This document shows, one piece after another, positions 1 through 8,542 of a DNA stretch of 64,000 bases. Each line of letters begins with the position of its first letter. Position 1 is the stretch's first letter. The stretch comes from UBA1563 sp041667115 (GTDB taxonomy: Bacteria > Bacteroidota > Ignavibacteria > Ignavibacteriales > Ignavibacteriaceae), in assembly GCA_041667115.1 (NCBI GenBank), contig JBAYFO010000013.1, forward strand, positions 9,207 to 73,206, given 5' to 3'. Under the pieces are notes generated by a model that did not search any database, was not told where the DNA came from, and saw only the letters and a list, made by a program, of their open reading frames with translations. A program made the translations under genes and the position numbers.

Positions 1-2
1 CG

Positions 3-227
3 TCTACCGGGCTTGATCCAATAACGTCAAAAGAAATAAGCAACCTCATCCTGGAAGTCCAAAAGAACTATCATACTTCTTCTATCATAATTACACACGA
101 TAGAGAATGCGCTAAACTAACAGCAAACCGGGTAATCGTAATTAAAGACGGAGTATGCGCAGCAGAAGGTTCTTACGCTGAGCTTGAAAAATCAGACGAC
201 CCTTGGGTACGGTCATTTTTTGAATAA
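3..227 (+). CDS. ABC transporter ATP-binding protein, C-terminal part (MlaF-like)
   Basis: Only the last 74 codons lie in the window; the gene starts upstream of base 1. The fragment reads STGLDP (D-loop after Walker B) near its start and IIITHD (H-loop histidine) about 30 residues later, the normal order at the end of an ABC ATPase. The tail (DDPWVRSFFE) resembles MlaF/Ttg2A-type ATPases. An MCE-domain protein follows 32 bp downstream on the same strand, as in mla/mce operons, where the ATPase powers phospholipid movement between inner and outer membrane. The substrate assignment is inferred from that neighbour; the ABC fold assignment is direct. Confidence 0.85.
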   Translation, partial: STGLDPITSKEISNLILEVQKNYHTSSIIITHDRECAKLTANRVIVIKDGVCAAEGSYAELEKSDDPWVRSFFE

Positions 228-259
228 GAAAAATTAGACAAACTATTTGAGCAGATAAA

Positions 260-997
260 ATGAAACAGAACACAACGAATAAAATCAGACTGGGAATATT
301 TGTTTCCTTTGGAATAGCAATACTTATTGTAGCTATATATTTTATTGGTGAAAGGCAGCAATTATTTAGAAGTACTTTTCATATAAGCGGAGTATTTAGA
401 GATGTTGCCGGGCTTCAAGCCGGAAGTAACGTTCGATTCTCCGGAATAACGGTAGGGAATATAGAAAATATTGACATCGTAAGTGATACTTCCGTGAGAG
501 TAGAAATAGTTGTTGATGAAAGCACCCGAAAGTTTATTAAAAAGGATGCGATTGCAAGTATTGGCTCCGAAGGACTAATGGGAAATAAAATTTTAATTAT
601 TAATCCGGGACCTGGGAAAGAGAAGGAAATTCAAAACAACGATATTATTAAAACAGCTCAACCCATTAATCTGGATGAAGTTCTCCTCTCCCTAAAAACA
701 ACTATTGATAATACCTCTCAAATCACAAAAGATCTTTCGATGATCACCACCGACATTCAAACCGGAAAAGGAACAATAGGAAGATTATTGATGGATCAAT
801 CGTTAGCTAAAAATTTCGATTCTGCGATCGTTAATCTAAAAGAAGGTTCGGCAGGATTAAAAAATCTTATGGATGACGCGAAGATCAGTTTCGATCAAAA
901 CTGGGATTCTACTTTTGTCAATTTAAGAGAAAGCTCCGCCGGGTTGAAAATACTTTTGGAGAAAGCAAGGAAGAGCTGGCTGTTGTGGGGTTTTTAA
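260..997 (+). CDS. MlaD family (MCE domain) lipid-transport substrate-binding protein
   Basis: A 245-residue protein with a single N-terminal membrane anchor (about residues 9-29), then an MCE/MlaD domain at about 38-117 with the typical features VAGLQAGSNVRFSGI, VGNIENI and GLMGNKILII. The C-terminal half is helical and repeats a SAGLK motif twice (about 196 and 227), as expected for the coiled tail that forms a hydrophobic channel in MCE hexamers. The length and the closing SWLLWGF are usual for this lineage, so it looks complete. It sits directly behind the ATPase and presumably forms one transporter with it. Substrate is probably phospholipid; that is inferred from the family. Confidence 0.88.
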   Translation: MKQNTTNKIRLGIFVSFGIAILIVAIYFIGERQQLFRSTFHISGVFRDVAGLQAGSNVRFSGITVGNIENIDIVSDTSVRVEIVVDESTRKFIKKDAIASIGSEGLMGNKILIINPGPGKEKEIQNNDIIKTAQPINLDEVLLSLKTTIDNTSQITKDLSMITTDIQTGKGTIGRLLMDQSLAKNFDSAIVNLKEGSAGLKNLMDDAKISFDQNWDSTFVNLRESSAGLKILLEKARKSWLLWGF

Positions 998-1070
998 AAT
1001 CTTGAAATTGAAAATCCTACTTCATTAGCAATTGCTTTTAGTAAGCGTAAGAATTTCATTAATTGATGCG

Positions 1071-1110
1071 TCCGGGGATGTAGTTCCTTTTTCATCCCTT
1101 TGGTCTATTG
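1071..1110 (+). promoter_or_regulatory. Conserved 45-bp upstream element, copy A
   Basis: The core TAGTTCCTTTTTCATCC lies at 1081-1097, followed by CTTTGGTCTATTG. The left part is the least conserved of the seven copies. The core ends 134 bp before the start codon of the lipoprotein at 1232. An inverted repeat (AACCAC/GGTGGTT) lies between the element and the gene near 1183-1207. Function unknown; see findings. Confidence 0.7.
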
Positions 1111-1231
1111 TTATCCCTCTCTACTATTCACAATTTAATCTATGGATAAATACTATTATTAACGACCGGAATCTTAACACAACCACTACCAGTATTTCGG
1201 TGGTTAACAAATAATTTAATAAGGAGAAAAC

Positions 1232-1558
1232 ATGAAAAAGATACTCATCGGTATTCTTGGCATAATATTCTTTGTTCTTATCAACGGCTGTTCGCGTAAT
1301 ACAGACCCTCAGTTTCGCATTACGAACAAACAGTCGGAAAAAGTAAATGTAAAAATACAAACAGCGACAGGTAGTAACTTAACTATCAACGATATTAAAC
1401 CTGGACAAACTACATCATATCAAACAGCCGCTATTGGCAATATTACTGCGACGGCAGTTATTCAGAATGAATCAATATCATTCCTTGCCGCAAAAAATAC
1501 TAATTATACTATTATTATAAGTACGGGTAGACCACCATCACTACGCGTCGATCAATAA
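1232..1558 (+). CDS. Small secreted lipoprotein of unknown function
   Basis: 108 residues. The N terminus has two lysines, a hydrophobic stretch and a lipobox ending at Cys20 (LINGC), so it should be lipid-anchored. The mature part is a small, Thr/Asn-rich, probably all-beta domain containing FRITNKQSEKVNVKI, which reminds one of small immunoglobulin-like folds; no family is recognised. A strong AAGGAG sits 8 bp before the ATG and decides the start. The gene follows conserved upstream element copy A, linking it to the ice-binding and stress genes nearby. Confidence 0.75.
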   Translation: MKKILIGILGIIFFVLINGCSRNTDPQFRITNKQSEKVNVKIQTATGSNLTINDIKPGQTTSYQTAAIGNITATAVIQNESISFLAAKNTNYTIIISTGRPPSLRVDQ

Positions 1559-1595
1559 CGGTGTTAAGGTAATAAGAATAAGCTGGCGTTACATA

Positions 1596-1612
1596 GGCGT
1601 TTGGGAGACGCC
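1596..1612 (+). terminator. Weak hairpin after the 1232 lipoprotein gene
   Basis: GGCGT/ACGCC arms with a 7-nt loop, followed by an AT-rich stretch (AATTATTCTTTA) rather than a clean T-run. An alternative pairing TGGCGT(1585)/ACGCCA(1613) also exists. Weak candidate. Confidence 0.3.
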
Positions 1613-1679
1613 AATTATTCTTTACTTAAAGAATGCTACTAATTTTATTCTTCTCATCCTCGTAACATCAAATGGTTCT

Positions 1680-1724
1680 CTAAACCAAAAGGTGTAGTCC
1701 CTTTTTCATCCCTTCGCTCGATTT
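1680..1724 (+). promoter_or_regulatory. Conserved 45-bp upstream element, copy B
   Basis: Begins CTAAACCAAAAGG; core TAGTCCCTTTTTCATCC at 1695-1711, then CTTCGCTCGATTTA. The core ends 88 bp before the ATG of the ice-binding protein at 1800. The whole leader from here to the start codon is also similar to that of copy C. Confidence 0.78.
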
Positions 1725-1799
1725 ACACGCACGCAACATCTATTTAACTTGGCAACAAGTAAATAACGAAAACTAACTTAACAAAGGAATTATTTTATC

Positions 1800-2897
1800 A
1801 TGAACAAAATGAATACTAAAACAAAAGCTCCAACAACTAGTTTAAGCAGGTGGACACAATTTCTCAAAACGTTCCTCTTAATTACTATTATGTTACCTAC
1901 TATAGCTATGTCCCAATCATCACCCGCTTCTGTCAATCTTGGTACAGCCGGTGATTTTGTGATCCTAGCAAAAACAGGAATCTCAGTTACGGGTACTACA
2001 CAAATTACTGGAGATCTTGGGATTAGTCCCGCTGCGGCGAGTTTCATAACTGGATTCGGGTTAATTGCAGATCCCTCGAATACTTTTTCAACATCATCTT
2101 TAGTCACCGGAAAGATTTATGCTGCTGACTATACCGACCCAACCCCAACTAAGATGACTACGGCTATAGGTGATATGGAAACCGCTTACACTAACGCCGC
2201 CGGGCGGGTATCTCCCGATTTTTCTGAACTGTATACCGGAGATCTTACCGGAAAGACCCTAATCCCTGGTCTCTATAAGTGGAGTACCGCGGTTGTGGTT
2301 TCTGCTGGTGGCGTTACTATCTCCGGAAGTGCAACTGATGTATGGATATTTCAAATAGCACAGAATCTAGAATTAGCCAATGGTGCCATTGTAACTCTTA
2401 GCGGCGGTGCGCTGGCTTCCAACATATTCTGGCAGGTCGCCGGGCAAGTTACTCTTGGAACGACGGCTGCCATGAAGGGAATTATCTTGTGTCAAACGGC
2501 AGTTGCAATGAATACCGGTGCAACACTGACTGGCAGAGCTCTGGCACAGACCGCAGTAACATTAGATGCGAATGCCGTTGTAAATCCGTTGGTTACCTCT
2601 GTTAAAAATGAGTTAGCTCCTAAAGCTTTCGCACTCTTACAGAATTATCCTAATCCTTTTAATCCTTCCACAAGGATTCAATATAGTCTTGAGAAGACCG
2701 CTCAAGTTTCGCTTAAAGTTTATAATGTACTTGGTCTTGAGGTTGCAACTCTTGTAAACAGCCGTCAGGATGCAGGTAGTTACAATGTCCCGTTCAGTGC
2801 AAACAACGGATCACTCAATCTCTCAAGCGGTGTTTACTTCTACCGTTTGGAAACCGGGTCTTTCGTCTCGACAAAGAAAATGATCCTAATGAAGTAG
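1800..2897 (+). CDS. Ice-binding family protein (DUF3494) with T9SS C-terminal domain
   Basis: 365 residues. A signal peptide covers about residues 1-39 (cleavage near AMSQ). Residues about 43-258 form a DUF3494 ice-binding-type beta-solenoid: LGTAGDFVILAKTGIS, GDLGISP, GLYKWSTAVVVS, WIFQIAQNLEL, NIFWQVAGQVTLG and GRALAQTAVTLDA are the family signposts. Residues about 277-365 are a type IX secretion sorting domain (QNYPNPFNPSTRIQYSL ... GVYFYRLETG ... KKMILMK). Members bind ice or act as adhesins; cell-surface display via T9SS is expected. The gene has a good AAAGGAA site, carries element copy B in its leader, and is one of three DUF3494 genes in the window. Actual ice binding is not shown by sequence. 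Confidence 0.92.
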   Translation: MNKMNTKTKAPTTSLSRWTQFLKTFLLITIMLPTIAMSQSSPASVNLGTAGDFVILAKTGISVTGTTQITGDLGISPAAASFITGFGLIADPSNTFSTSSLVTGKIYAADYTDPTPTKMTTAIGDMETAYTNAAGRVSPDFSELYTGDLTGKTLIPGLYKWSTAVVVSAGGVTISGSATDVWIFQIAQNLELANGAIVTLSGGALASNIFWQVAGQVTLGTTAAMKGIILCQTAVAMNTGATLTGRALAQTAVTLDANAVVNPLVTSVKNELAPKAFALLQNYPNPFNPSTRIQYSLEKTAQVSLKVYNVLGLEVATLVNSRQDAGSYNVPFSANNGSLNLSSGVYFYRLETGSFVSTKKMILMK

Positions 2898-3285
2898 CCC
2901 CGGGTAATGTCTCTATTTGTTTCAACAAAATTTATTTGAAGAAACAAAACTAGTGTCTTTCATTTTTGCGAATCCTATCGGACGTATTTATGAAAACATA
3001 AAATAGTGAAAACGTTTTACAACAACCCACACGCTTTCTCAGAATGATAGCATAGGGTGTAGTTCGATACCGTTCTTTGAAGAAAAAAATACTCAAAAGA
3101 GAATTGTAATTCGTTCAGATATTCTTCTGCCGCTGCAAGCCAATCAATAATTGGAAAAAGGGAAGAAGAATAGATTGTCACTGATTCTCTCTCTTATGGA
3201 GTTCGAAAAAAAAGTGATAAAGGAAAGTAAATGTTTAAGCTACAACCAATTTCGTTAAGAAATAACCGCTTCACTTCAAGGTTGT
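2898..3285. other. Gene-free intergenic stretch
   Basis: About 390 bp with no convincing coding frame. It holds a weak hairpin just after the upstream gene (TTTGTTTC at 2916-2923 and GAAACAAA at 2941-2948) and otherwise AT-rich sequence. No tRNA or known riboswitch was recognised. A GGGTGTAGTTCGAT string near 3055 only partly resembles the element core. Confidence 0.4.
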
Positions 3286-3330
3286 CTAATCCAAATGGTG
3301 TAGTTCCTTTTTCATCCTTTAGACCGATTT
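3286..3330 (+). promoter_or_regulatory. Conserved 45-bp upstream element, copy C
   Basis: Begins CTAATCCAAATGGTG; core TAGTTCCTTTTTCATCC at 3301-3317, then TTTAGACCGATTTA. The core ends 87 bp before the ATG at 3405. Two perfect hairpins follow in the leader: TTACATAG/CTATGTAA (about 3329-3353) and TTGGTAT/ATACCAA (about 3355-3376). Confidence 0.78.
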
Positions 3331-3404
3331 ACATAGGCATTCTATCTATGTAAGTTGGTATCAAGTAAATACCAAAACTAATTTATCAAAGGAGATAATT
3401 TATT

Positions 3405-6400
3405 ATGAACAAAATGAAAAATAATTTTAAAATGTGGTTAATTCCACTGTTGCTGATCATGGTTATGGTTGGCTGCGATGAAAGAGTCGGATTGACTTCT
3501 CCACCGGACTTAACAAAACCAACAGTGAGTTCAACAAATCCTGTTGATCTCTCAACCGGTGTAGCGTTCAATAATAAAATCACCGCAACTTTTAGTGAAG
3601 TGATGGATTCTGCAACGATTACCACTGCAACATTTACCCTGATGCAAGGATCATCATTTGTATCCGGAGCTGTATCTTATATAGGTACAACGGCAACATT
3701 TGCCCCGTCAAGTTTTCTATCACCAAACACTCTCTACATCGCCACGATAACAACCATGGCTAAAAATCTTGTAGGCAGCGGATTGGCGAACAATTATGTT
3801 TGGAGCTTTACGACGGGTGCAGCTGCAACGGTTACTCCACCAACAGTAAGTTCGACAGCTCCCAATAATGCCGACACAGGAGTGCCTATCAATCAGAAAA
3901 TTGCCGCATCTTTCAGTGTGGCTATGGATGCTTCAACGATTACAGCAGCAACATTTACCTTGCTGCAAGGGATAACGCCGGTCCCAGGATTTGTCTCCTA
4001 CTCTGGCATAACTGCAATTTTTGCACCTTCAAGTAATCTTACACCAAACACTGCATATACTGCCATGATAACAACCGGAGCTAAGGATCTTGCAGGTATT
4101 GCTCTTGTTAACAATTATGTATGGAGTTTTACAACAGGTGCAGGAGTGATCATCACTCCACCGACAGTACTTTCAACAATTCCTGCTAATGGTGATTTAG
4201 GGGTGGCTTTGAACCAGAAAATAGCCGCAAATTTTAGTACAACAATGGATGCTTCAACGATTACAGCATCAACATTTACTTTAAAACAAGGGACAACACC
4301 GGTTTCAGGATTTGTCTCATACTCAGGCTCAACCGCAATTTTTGCACCGTCAGCCAATCTTTCGCCAAACACACTCTATACAGCCACGATTACAACTGGG
4401 GCTAAGGATTTGGCAGGTAATGCTTTGGCAAGCAACTATGGATGGACATTTACAACGGGTGCAGCGGTAATCGTCACTCCACCAACCGTAACTCTTACAG
4501 AACCCGTGAATCTTGCAACGGGTGTAGCGTTGAACCAGAACATCACCGCAACTTTTAGTACGATAATGGATGCTTCAACGATTACAACGGCGACATTTAC
4601 CTTAATGCAGGGTACAACATTTGTATCCGGGACTTTAAGCTATGTTGGTAAGATAGCAACTTATAATCCATCGACTAATCTTGCCCCACTTACTACTTAT
4701 ACGGCCACGGTTACAACCGGGGCTAAAGACCTGGCAGGCAACGCTCTTGCAACCAATTATGTGTGGAGCTTTACAACAGGCGCCGGAGTACTTGTTATTC
4801 CACCGACCGTACTTTCTACAGCTCCTGCTAATGGTGATATAGGTGTGGCTTTGAATCAGAAAATAGCCGCAAATTTTAGTACACCAATGGATGCTTCAAC
4901 AATTACTGCCTCAACATTTATCTTGATGCAAGGTACAACACCGGTTTCAGGATTTGTCTCATACTCAGGCTCAACCGCAATTTTTGCACCTTCAGCTAAT
5001 CTCTCGCCAAATACACTCTATACTGCCACGGTTACAACTGGGGCTATGGATTTGGCAAGTAATGCTTTGGCAAGTGACTATGTATGGACCTTTACAACTG
5101 GTAGTGCAGTCGTCATCATTCCACCAACCGTAACTCTTACAGACCCTCTAGATCTTGCAACGGGTGTAGCGTTGAACCAGAACATCACCGCAACTTTTAG
5201 TACGATAATGGATGCTTCAACGATTACAACGGCGACATTTACCTTAATGCAGGGTACAACATTTGTATCTGGAACTTTAAGCTATGCCGGTAAGATAGCA
5301 ACTTATAATCCATCAACTAATCTTGCACCACTTACTACTTATACTGCCACAATTACAACCGGGGCTAAAGACCTGGCAGGTAATTCTATGGCAAGCAATT
5401 ATGTATGGACATTTACAACCGGCGCGGGAGTGGTCGTCACTCTACCAACGGTACTTTTTACAGACCCTCTTCCAGGGGCTATAGGTGTGGTTTTGAACAA
5501 ACAAATCAGCGCAACTTTTAGTTGGGCTATGGATGCTTCAACTATTAGCACGTCAACATTTACTTTAATGCAAGGTTCAACTCCAATTCAAGGATTTGTT
5601 TCCTACTCCGGTACAAAAGCGACTTTTGCACCGACAACTAATCTTGCACCGCTTACTACCTATACAGCCACGATTACAACCGGGGCTAAAGACCTGGCAG
5701 GTAATGCTCTTGCAAGTAATTATGTCTGGACATTTACTACAGAGGCTGCAGTTGTTATTGTTCCACCAACAGTAACTCTCACAGATCCTCTTAATCTTGC
5801 AACAGGTGTGGCTTTAAACAAACAAATCACAGCAACGTTTAGCAAGACGATGGATGCTTCAACTATTAGCACATCAACATTTACCTTAATGCAAGGTTCA
5901 ACGCCAGTTCAAGGCTTTGTCTCTTACTCCGGCACGAAGGCAACATTTGCACCGGTAAGCAACCTCACGGCGAATACAACCTATACAGCCACGATTACTA
6001 CCGGAGCTAAGGATACTGCAGGTATTGCTCTGGCAAGCAACCATGTATGGACCTTCACAACCGTTATCCCATATACAGTAACGTTACAGTCTAATCCACT
6101 GTTGGGTGGTACTTTAGGTGGGGTCGGATTTATAAGTGGAATCGGCACATTTAATGCGGGCTCTTCCGTAACTGTAACTGCAAGTGCAAATGCCGGATAT
6201 ACATTTAATACCTGGACAGAAAATGGAAATGTAGTATCGATACTTCCGGATTATCAGTTCACTATAAGCAGCAATAGAACATTAGTTGCAAACTTTACTC
6301 TTACAACAGGGTATAAAGTAGTATTAGAATCAAATCCAGTAGGTGCCGGAAATTTATACGGAGCCGGTACATTTAATCTTGGCGATGTAGTAACGGTAAG

Positions 6401-7166
6401 TACATCATCAAAATCTGGATACCAATTTGTTAACTTGACAGAGAAAGCAACCGGAAATATTGTATCGACAAATGCTAGTATGACGTTTACCATAACCGGA
6501 GACACAACTATAGTTGCCAACTTTGTCTTAGGTATGGCAGGAATAGATCTTGGGTCTGCTGGTGATTTTGCTATTCTAGCTGGTTCTGGTGTCTCTAACA
6601 CTGGTCCAACTACCGTTTATGGTGATGTTGGAGCATTTCCTACAGCCACTATTAATGGATTCCCTCCGGGAGTTGTAGTTGGAACGCTTTATACAGCGGC
6701 TGATCCTTTAGTAGGTACTGCAAAAGGCGCTTTGACTACCGCTTATAACGAAGCTCAAGGAAGATCATTAAATGCAATCTCATTGCCAGGGCAAATTGGC
6801 GGATTGACCCTTACCCCTGGTCTCTATGTGAACGGATCATCAAGTGGTATTTCAGGAACGGGACCACAAGGGATTTTAACTCTTGACGCTAAAGGCGATG
6901 TGAATGCTGTCTGGGTTTTCAAAATGAGCTCAACGTTAATCACCGATGCTGGAACCAGTGTAGTTCTTGCCGGTGGCGCACAATGGCAAAACATCTATTG
7001 GTCGGTCGGCACTTCAGCAACACTTGGTACGACCTCTATCTTTTATGGAAATATTCTTGCTGATCAATCAATAACACTTACTACCGGTGCAACATTGCGC
7101 GGTAGAGCGTTGACAAGGATTGCAGCAGTTACATTGGACGCTAATACTGTAGATAAGCGGCCATAA
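3405..7166 (+). CDS. Giant ice-binding lipoprotein: eight Ig-like repeats, two InlB B-type repeats, DUF3494 domain
   Basis: 1253 residues. A lipobox ends at Cys24 (MVMVGCDE), so the protein is lipid-anchored. Eight Ig-like domains of about 107 residues (SbsA/Big_5 type) follow, each opening with P-T-V and containing ATFS.xMD.STI, Y(S/V)G and TxTTGAKDLAG...WxFTT. They are followed by two repeats of the InlB B/Flg_new type (about 885-1045, YTVTLQSNP and YKVVLESNP). The C terminus (about 1046-1253) is a DUF3494 ice-binding domain (LGSAGDFAILAGSGV, GLYVNGSS, NIYWSVGTSATLG, GRALTRIAAVTLDA). There is no T9SS domain, so the anchor is the lipid. Architecture suggests a long stalk holding an ice-binding or adhesive tip, like the large ice adhesins; this is inference. 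Units 3-4 and 5-6 are a 642-bp duplication with one exact 118-bp match. Element copy C precedes it. Confidence 0.9.
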   Translation: MNKMKNNFKMWLIPLLLIMVMVGCDERVGLTSPPDLTKPTVSSTNPVDLSTGVAFNNKITATFSEVMDSATITTATFTLMQGSSFVSGAVSYIGTTATFAPSSFLSPNTLYIATITTMAKNLVGSGLANNYVWSFTTGAAATVTPPTVSSTAPNNADTGVPINQKIAASFSVAMDASTITAATFTLLQGITPVPGFVSYSGITAIFAPSSNLTPNTAYTAMITTGAKDLAGIALVNNYVWSFTTGAGVIITPPTVLSTIPANGDLGVALNQKIAANFSTTMDASTITASTFTLKQGTTPVSGFVSYSGSTAIFAPSANLSPNTLYTATITTGAKDLAGNALASNYGWTFTTGAAVIVTPPTVTLTEPVNLATGVALNQNITATFSTIMDASTITTATFTLMQGTTFVSGTLSYVGKIATYNPSTNLAPLTTYTATVTTGAKDLAGNALATNYVWSFTTGAGVLVIPPTVLSTAPANGDIGVALNQKIAANFSTPMDASTITASTFILMQGTTPVSGFVSYSGSTAIFAPSANLSPNTLYTATVTTGAMDLASNALASDYVWTFTTGSAVVIIPPTVTLTDPLDLATGVALNQNITATFSTIMDASTITTATFTLMQGTTFVSGTLSYAGKIATYNPSTNLAPLTTYTATITTGAKDLAGNSMASNYVWTFTTGAGVVVTLPTVLFTDPLPGAIGVVLNKQISATFSWAMDASTISTSTFTLMQGSTPIQGFVSYSGTKATFAPTTNLAPLTTYTATITTGAKDLAGNALASNYVWTFTTEAAVVIVPPTVTLTDPLNLATGVALNKQITATFSKTMDASTISTSTFTLMQGSTPVQGFVSYSGTKATFAPVSNLTANTTYTATITTGAKDTAGIALASNHVWTFTTVIPYTVTLQSNPLLGGTLGGVGFISGIGTFNAGSSVTVTASANAGYTFNTWTENGNVVSILPDYQFTISSNRTLVANFTLTTGYKVVLESNPVGAGNLYGAGTFNLGDVVTVSTSSKSGYQFVNLTEKATGNIVSTNASMTFTITGDTTIVANFVLGMAGIDLGSAGDFAILAGSGVSNTGPTTVYGDVGAFPTATINGFPPGVVVGTLYTAADPLVGTAKGALTTAYNEAQGRSLNAISLPGQIGGLTLTPGLYVNGSSSGISGTGPQGILTLDAKGDVNAVWVFKMSSTLITDAGTSVVLAGGAQWQNIYWSVGTSATLGTTSIFYGNILADQSITLTTGATLRGRALTRIAAVTLDANTVDKRP
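4510..5269 (+). repeat. Exact 118-bp repeat pair within the Ig-repeat gene
   Basis: Bases 4510-4627 and 5152-5269 are identical, 642 bp apart, which is exactly two Ig units. The flanking parts of units 3/5 and 4/6 are also similar at DNA level. This points to a recent two-domain tandem duplication or gene conversion. Confidence 0.8.
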
Positions 7167-7174
7167 GGCTTAAG

Positions 7175-7213
7175 GGTGAGGAGATTTAATTTGAACTCCT
7201 CACCTTTCTTTTT
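7175..7213 (+). terminator. Rho-independent terminator after the giant ice-binding lipoprotein gene
   Basis: Perfect 9-bp stem GGTGAGGAG/CTCCTCACC with a 12-nt loop, followed by TTTCTTTTT. It lies 9 bp after the stop codon. Confidence 0.88.
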
Positions 7214-7318
7214 CAAAATGAGCTTACTGAAGAACTTGAACGTTTTGGAGAAGAGATCGGAAATAAAGTTAATAACATTGAGTAAACAGAAATTCAAAAA
7301 AAATAAAGGAAACATGAA

Positions 7319-8428
7319 ATGAAAAATTTTTTAATCACGCTTGCATTGATGTTACTTGTTAACATTGGTGTATCTCAAGCACAAACAGTAACCGATAGCT
7401 GGGCGTTCGGCTTCGGGTTAAGCTATCCCAGATATTATTCAGTAAACGTAGACGCTTTAAATACTGATTACGGCGCATATCTTTCCATCCAACGAAATTT
7501 TTCTGAACATGTTGGATTAAGATTGAAAGGTGGGTATTCTCACCTTGCAGGACAGTGGACTGACGCATCCCTTAACCAAATTAAGGAAACTACAAACCTT
7601 ATAACAGGCGATCTTGATATGCTCTATTATCTTGTTCCCTGTGCACCGGTTTCACCATATCTGTTTGCCGGAATTGGCGGCAGTTATAAATCGATAACTA
7701 ACAATCAAACAGCTCTTGCGGATAATTACAAGTATGGATCGGAATTAAATGCCGGTCTTGGCGCTGAATTTAAATTTAATCCTAGCTGGAGTTTTGTTGC
7801 TGAGTTCGGTTATCACCTTACAGGCAATTCAGAACTCGACGGTTCTATTATCCCGGATGTCTCGAAAGAAGTGAATGGGCATGATTCTTACATGACGTTG
7901 AGCGCGGGCCTCAATTACTTCTTTAGTAAAGGTAAACCATCACCGCAATGTGAGCCTTGCCAGGGAATGACAATGGAAATGAAGGACATGACGGACTATG
8001 GCAAAATTGAAGATATGATCAAGAAGCATATCCCTAAAGAAGTTATTAAAGAAGTTGCAGTTGATAGATATATCGCAGCAATTTCAGAAGATAGATTGGT
8101 GCTGGTTGGTGTAAACTTCGCGTTTGATAAATCGGACCTTTTACCTGAATCTTATCCTGTACTTGATAAAGCAGTAGTTTTATTGAATGAAAGATTCAAA
8201 GCAAATGTAGAGATTCAAGGATACACAGATTATATCGGCACTGATGAATACAACCAGGAACTTTCAGTGCAAAGAGCAGTAACAGTAAAAGATTACCTTG
8301 TATCTAAAGGGATAGCTGAAAGCAGACTTACAACTGTCGGTTTTGGAAAAGGAAATCCGGTTGCAAATAATGATACCGAAGAAGGCAGAACAATGAATAG
8401 AAGAATCGTCTTCAAAATTGTTAGGTAA
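7319..8428 (+). CDS. OmpA family protein with N-terminal beta-barrel
   Basis: 369 residues. Signal peptide at about 1-22 (VSQAQT). Residues about 25-205 have the alternating pattern and aromatic strand ends of a small outer-membrane barrel. A linker with CEPCQG follows, then an OmpA-like peptidoglycan-binding domain at about 255-369 (NFAFDKSDLLPES, GYTDYIGTDEYN, TVGFGKGNPVANN, MNRRIVFKI); the Asp and Arg that bind diaminopimelate are present. It should tether the outer membrane to peptidoglycan. It is flanked by its own terminators and so is probably transcribed alone. It is the first of three OmpA-type proteins within 6 kb. Confidence 0.9.
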   Translation: MKNFLITLALMLLVNIGVSQAQTVTDSWAFGFGLSYPRYYSVNVDALNTDYGAYLSIQRNFSEHVGLRLKGGYSHLAGQWTDASLNQIKETTNLITGDLDMLYYLVPCAPVSPYLFAGIGGSYKSITNNQTALADNYKYGSELNAGLGAEFKFNPSWSFVAEFGYHLTGNSELDGSIIPDVSKEVNGHDSYMTLSAGLNYFFSKGKPSPQCEPCQGMTMEMKDMTDYGKIEDMIKKHIPKEVIKEVAVDRYIAAISEDRLVLVGVNFAFDKSDLLPESYPVLDKAVVLLNERFKANVEIQGYTDYIGTDEYNQELSVQRAVTVKDYLVSKGIAESRLTTVGFGKGNPVANNDTEEGRTMNRRIVFKIVR

Positions 8429-8452
8429 CTAATTTTATTAAACCAATGAATT

Positions 8453-8483
8453 AAGTCCCTGCAACTTAAAATTGCAGGGACTT
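8453..8483 (+). terminator. Terminator hairpin after the 7319 OmpA gene
   Basis: Perfect 12-bp stem AAGTCCCTGCAA/TTGCAGGGACTT with a 7-nt loop; the T-run is short (CTTTCG). Confidence 0.75.
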
Positions 8484-8542
8484 TCGTGGGAACTAAAGAT
8501 CAACATGGATAAGGGTACAATTATTTTAAAAGAAAGGTTCTT

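Noticed and set aside
1032..1214. 60-codon frame before the 1232 lipoprotein
   Set aside because: It runs through the conserved element copy A and a hairpin and has no ribosome site.
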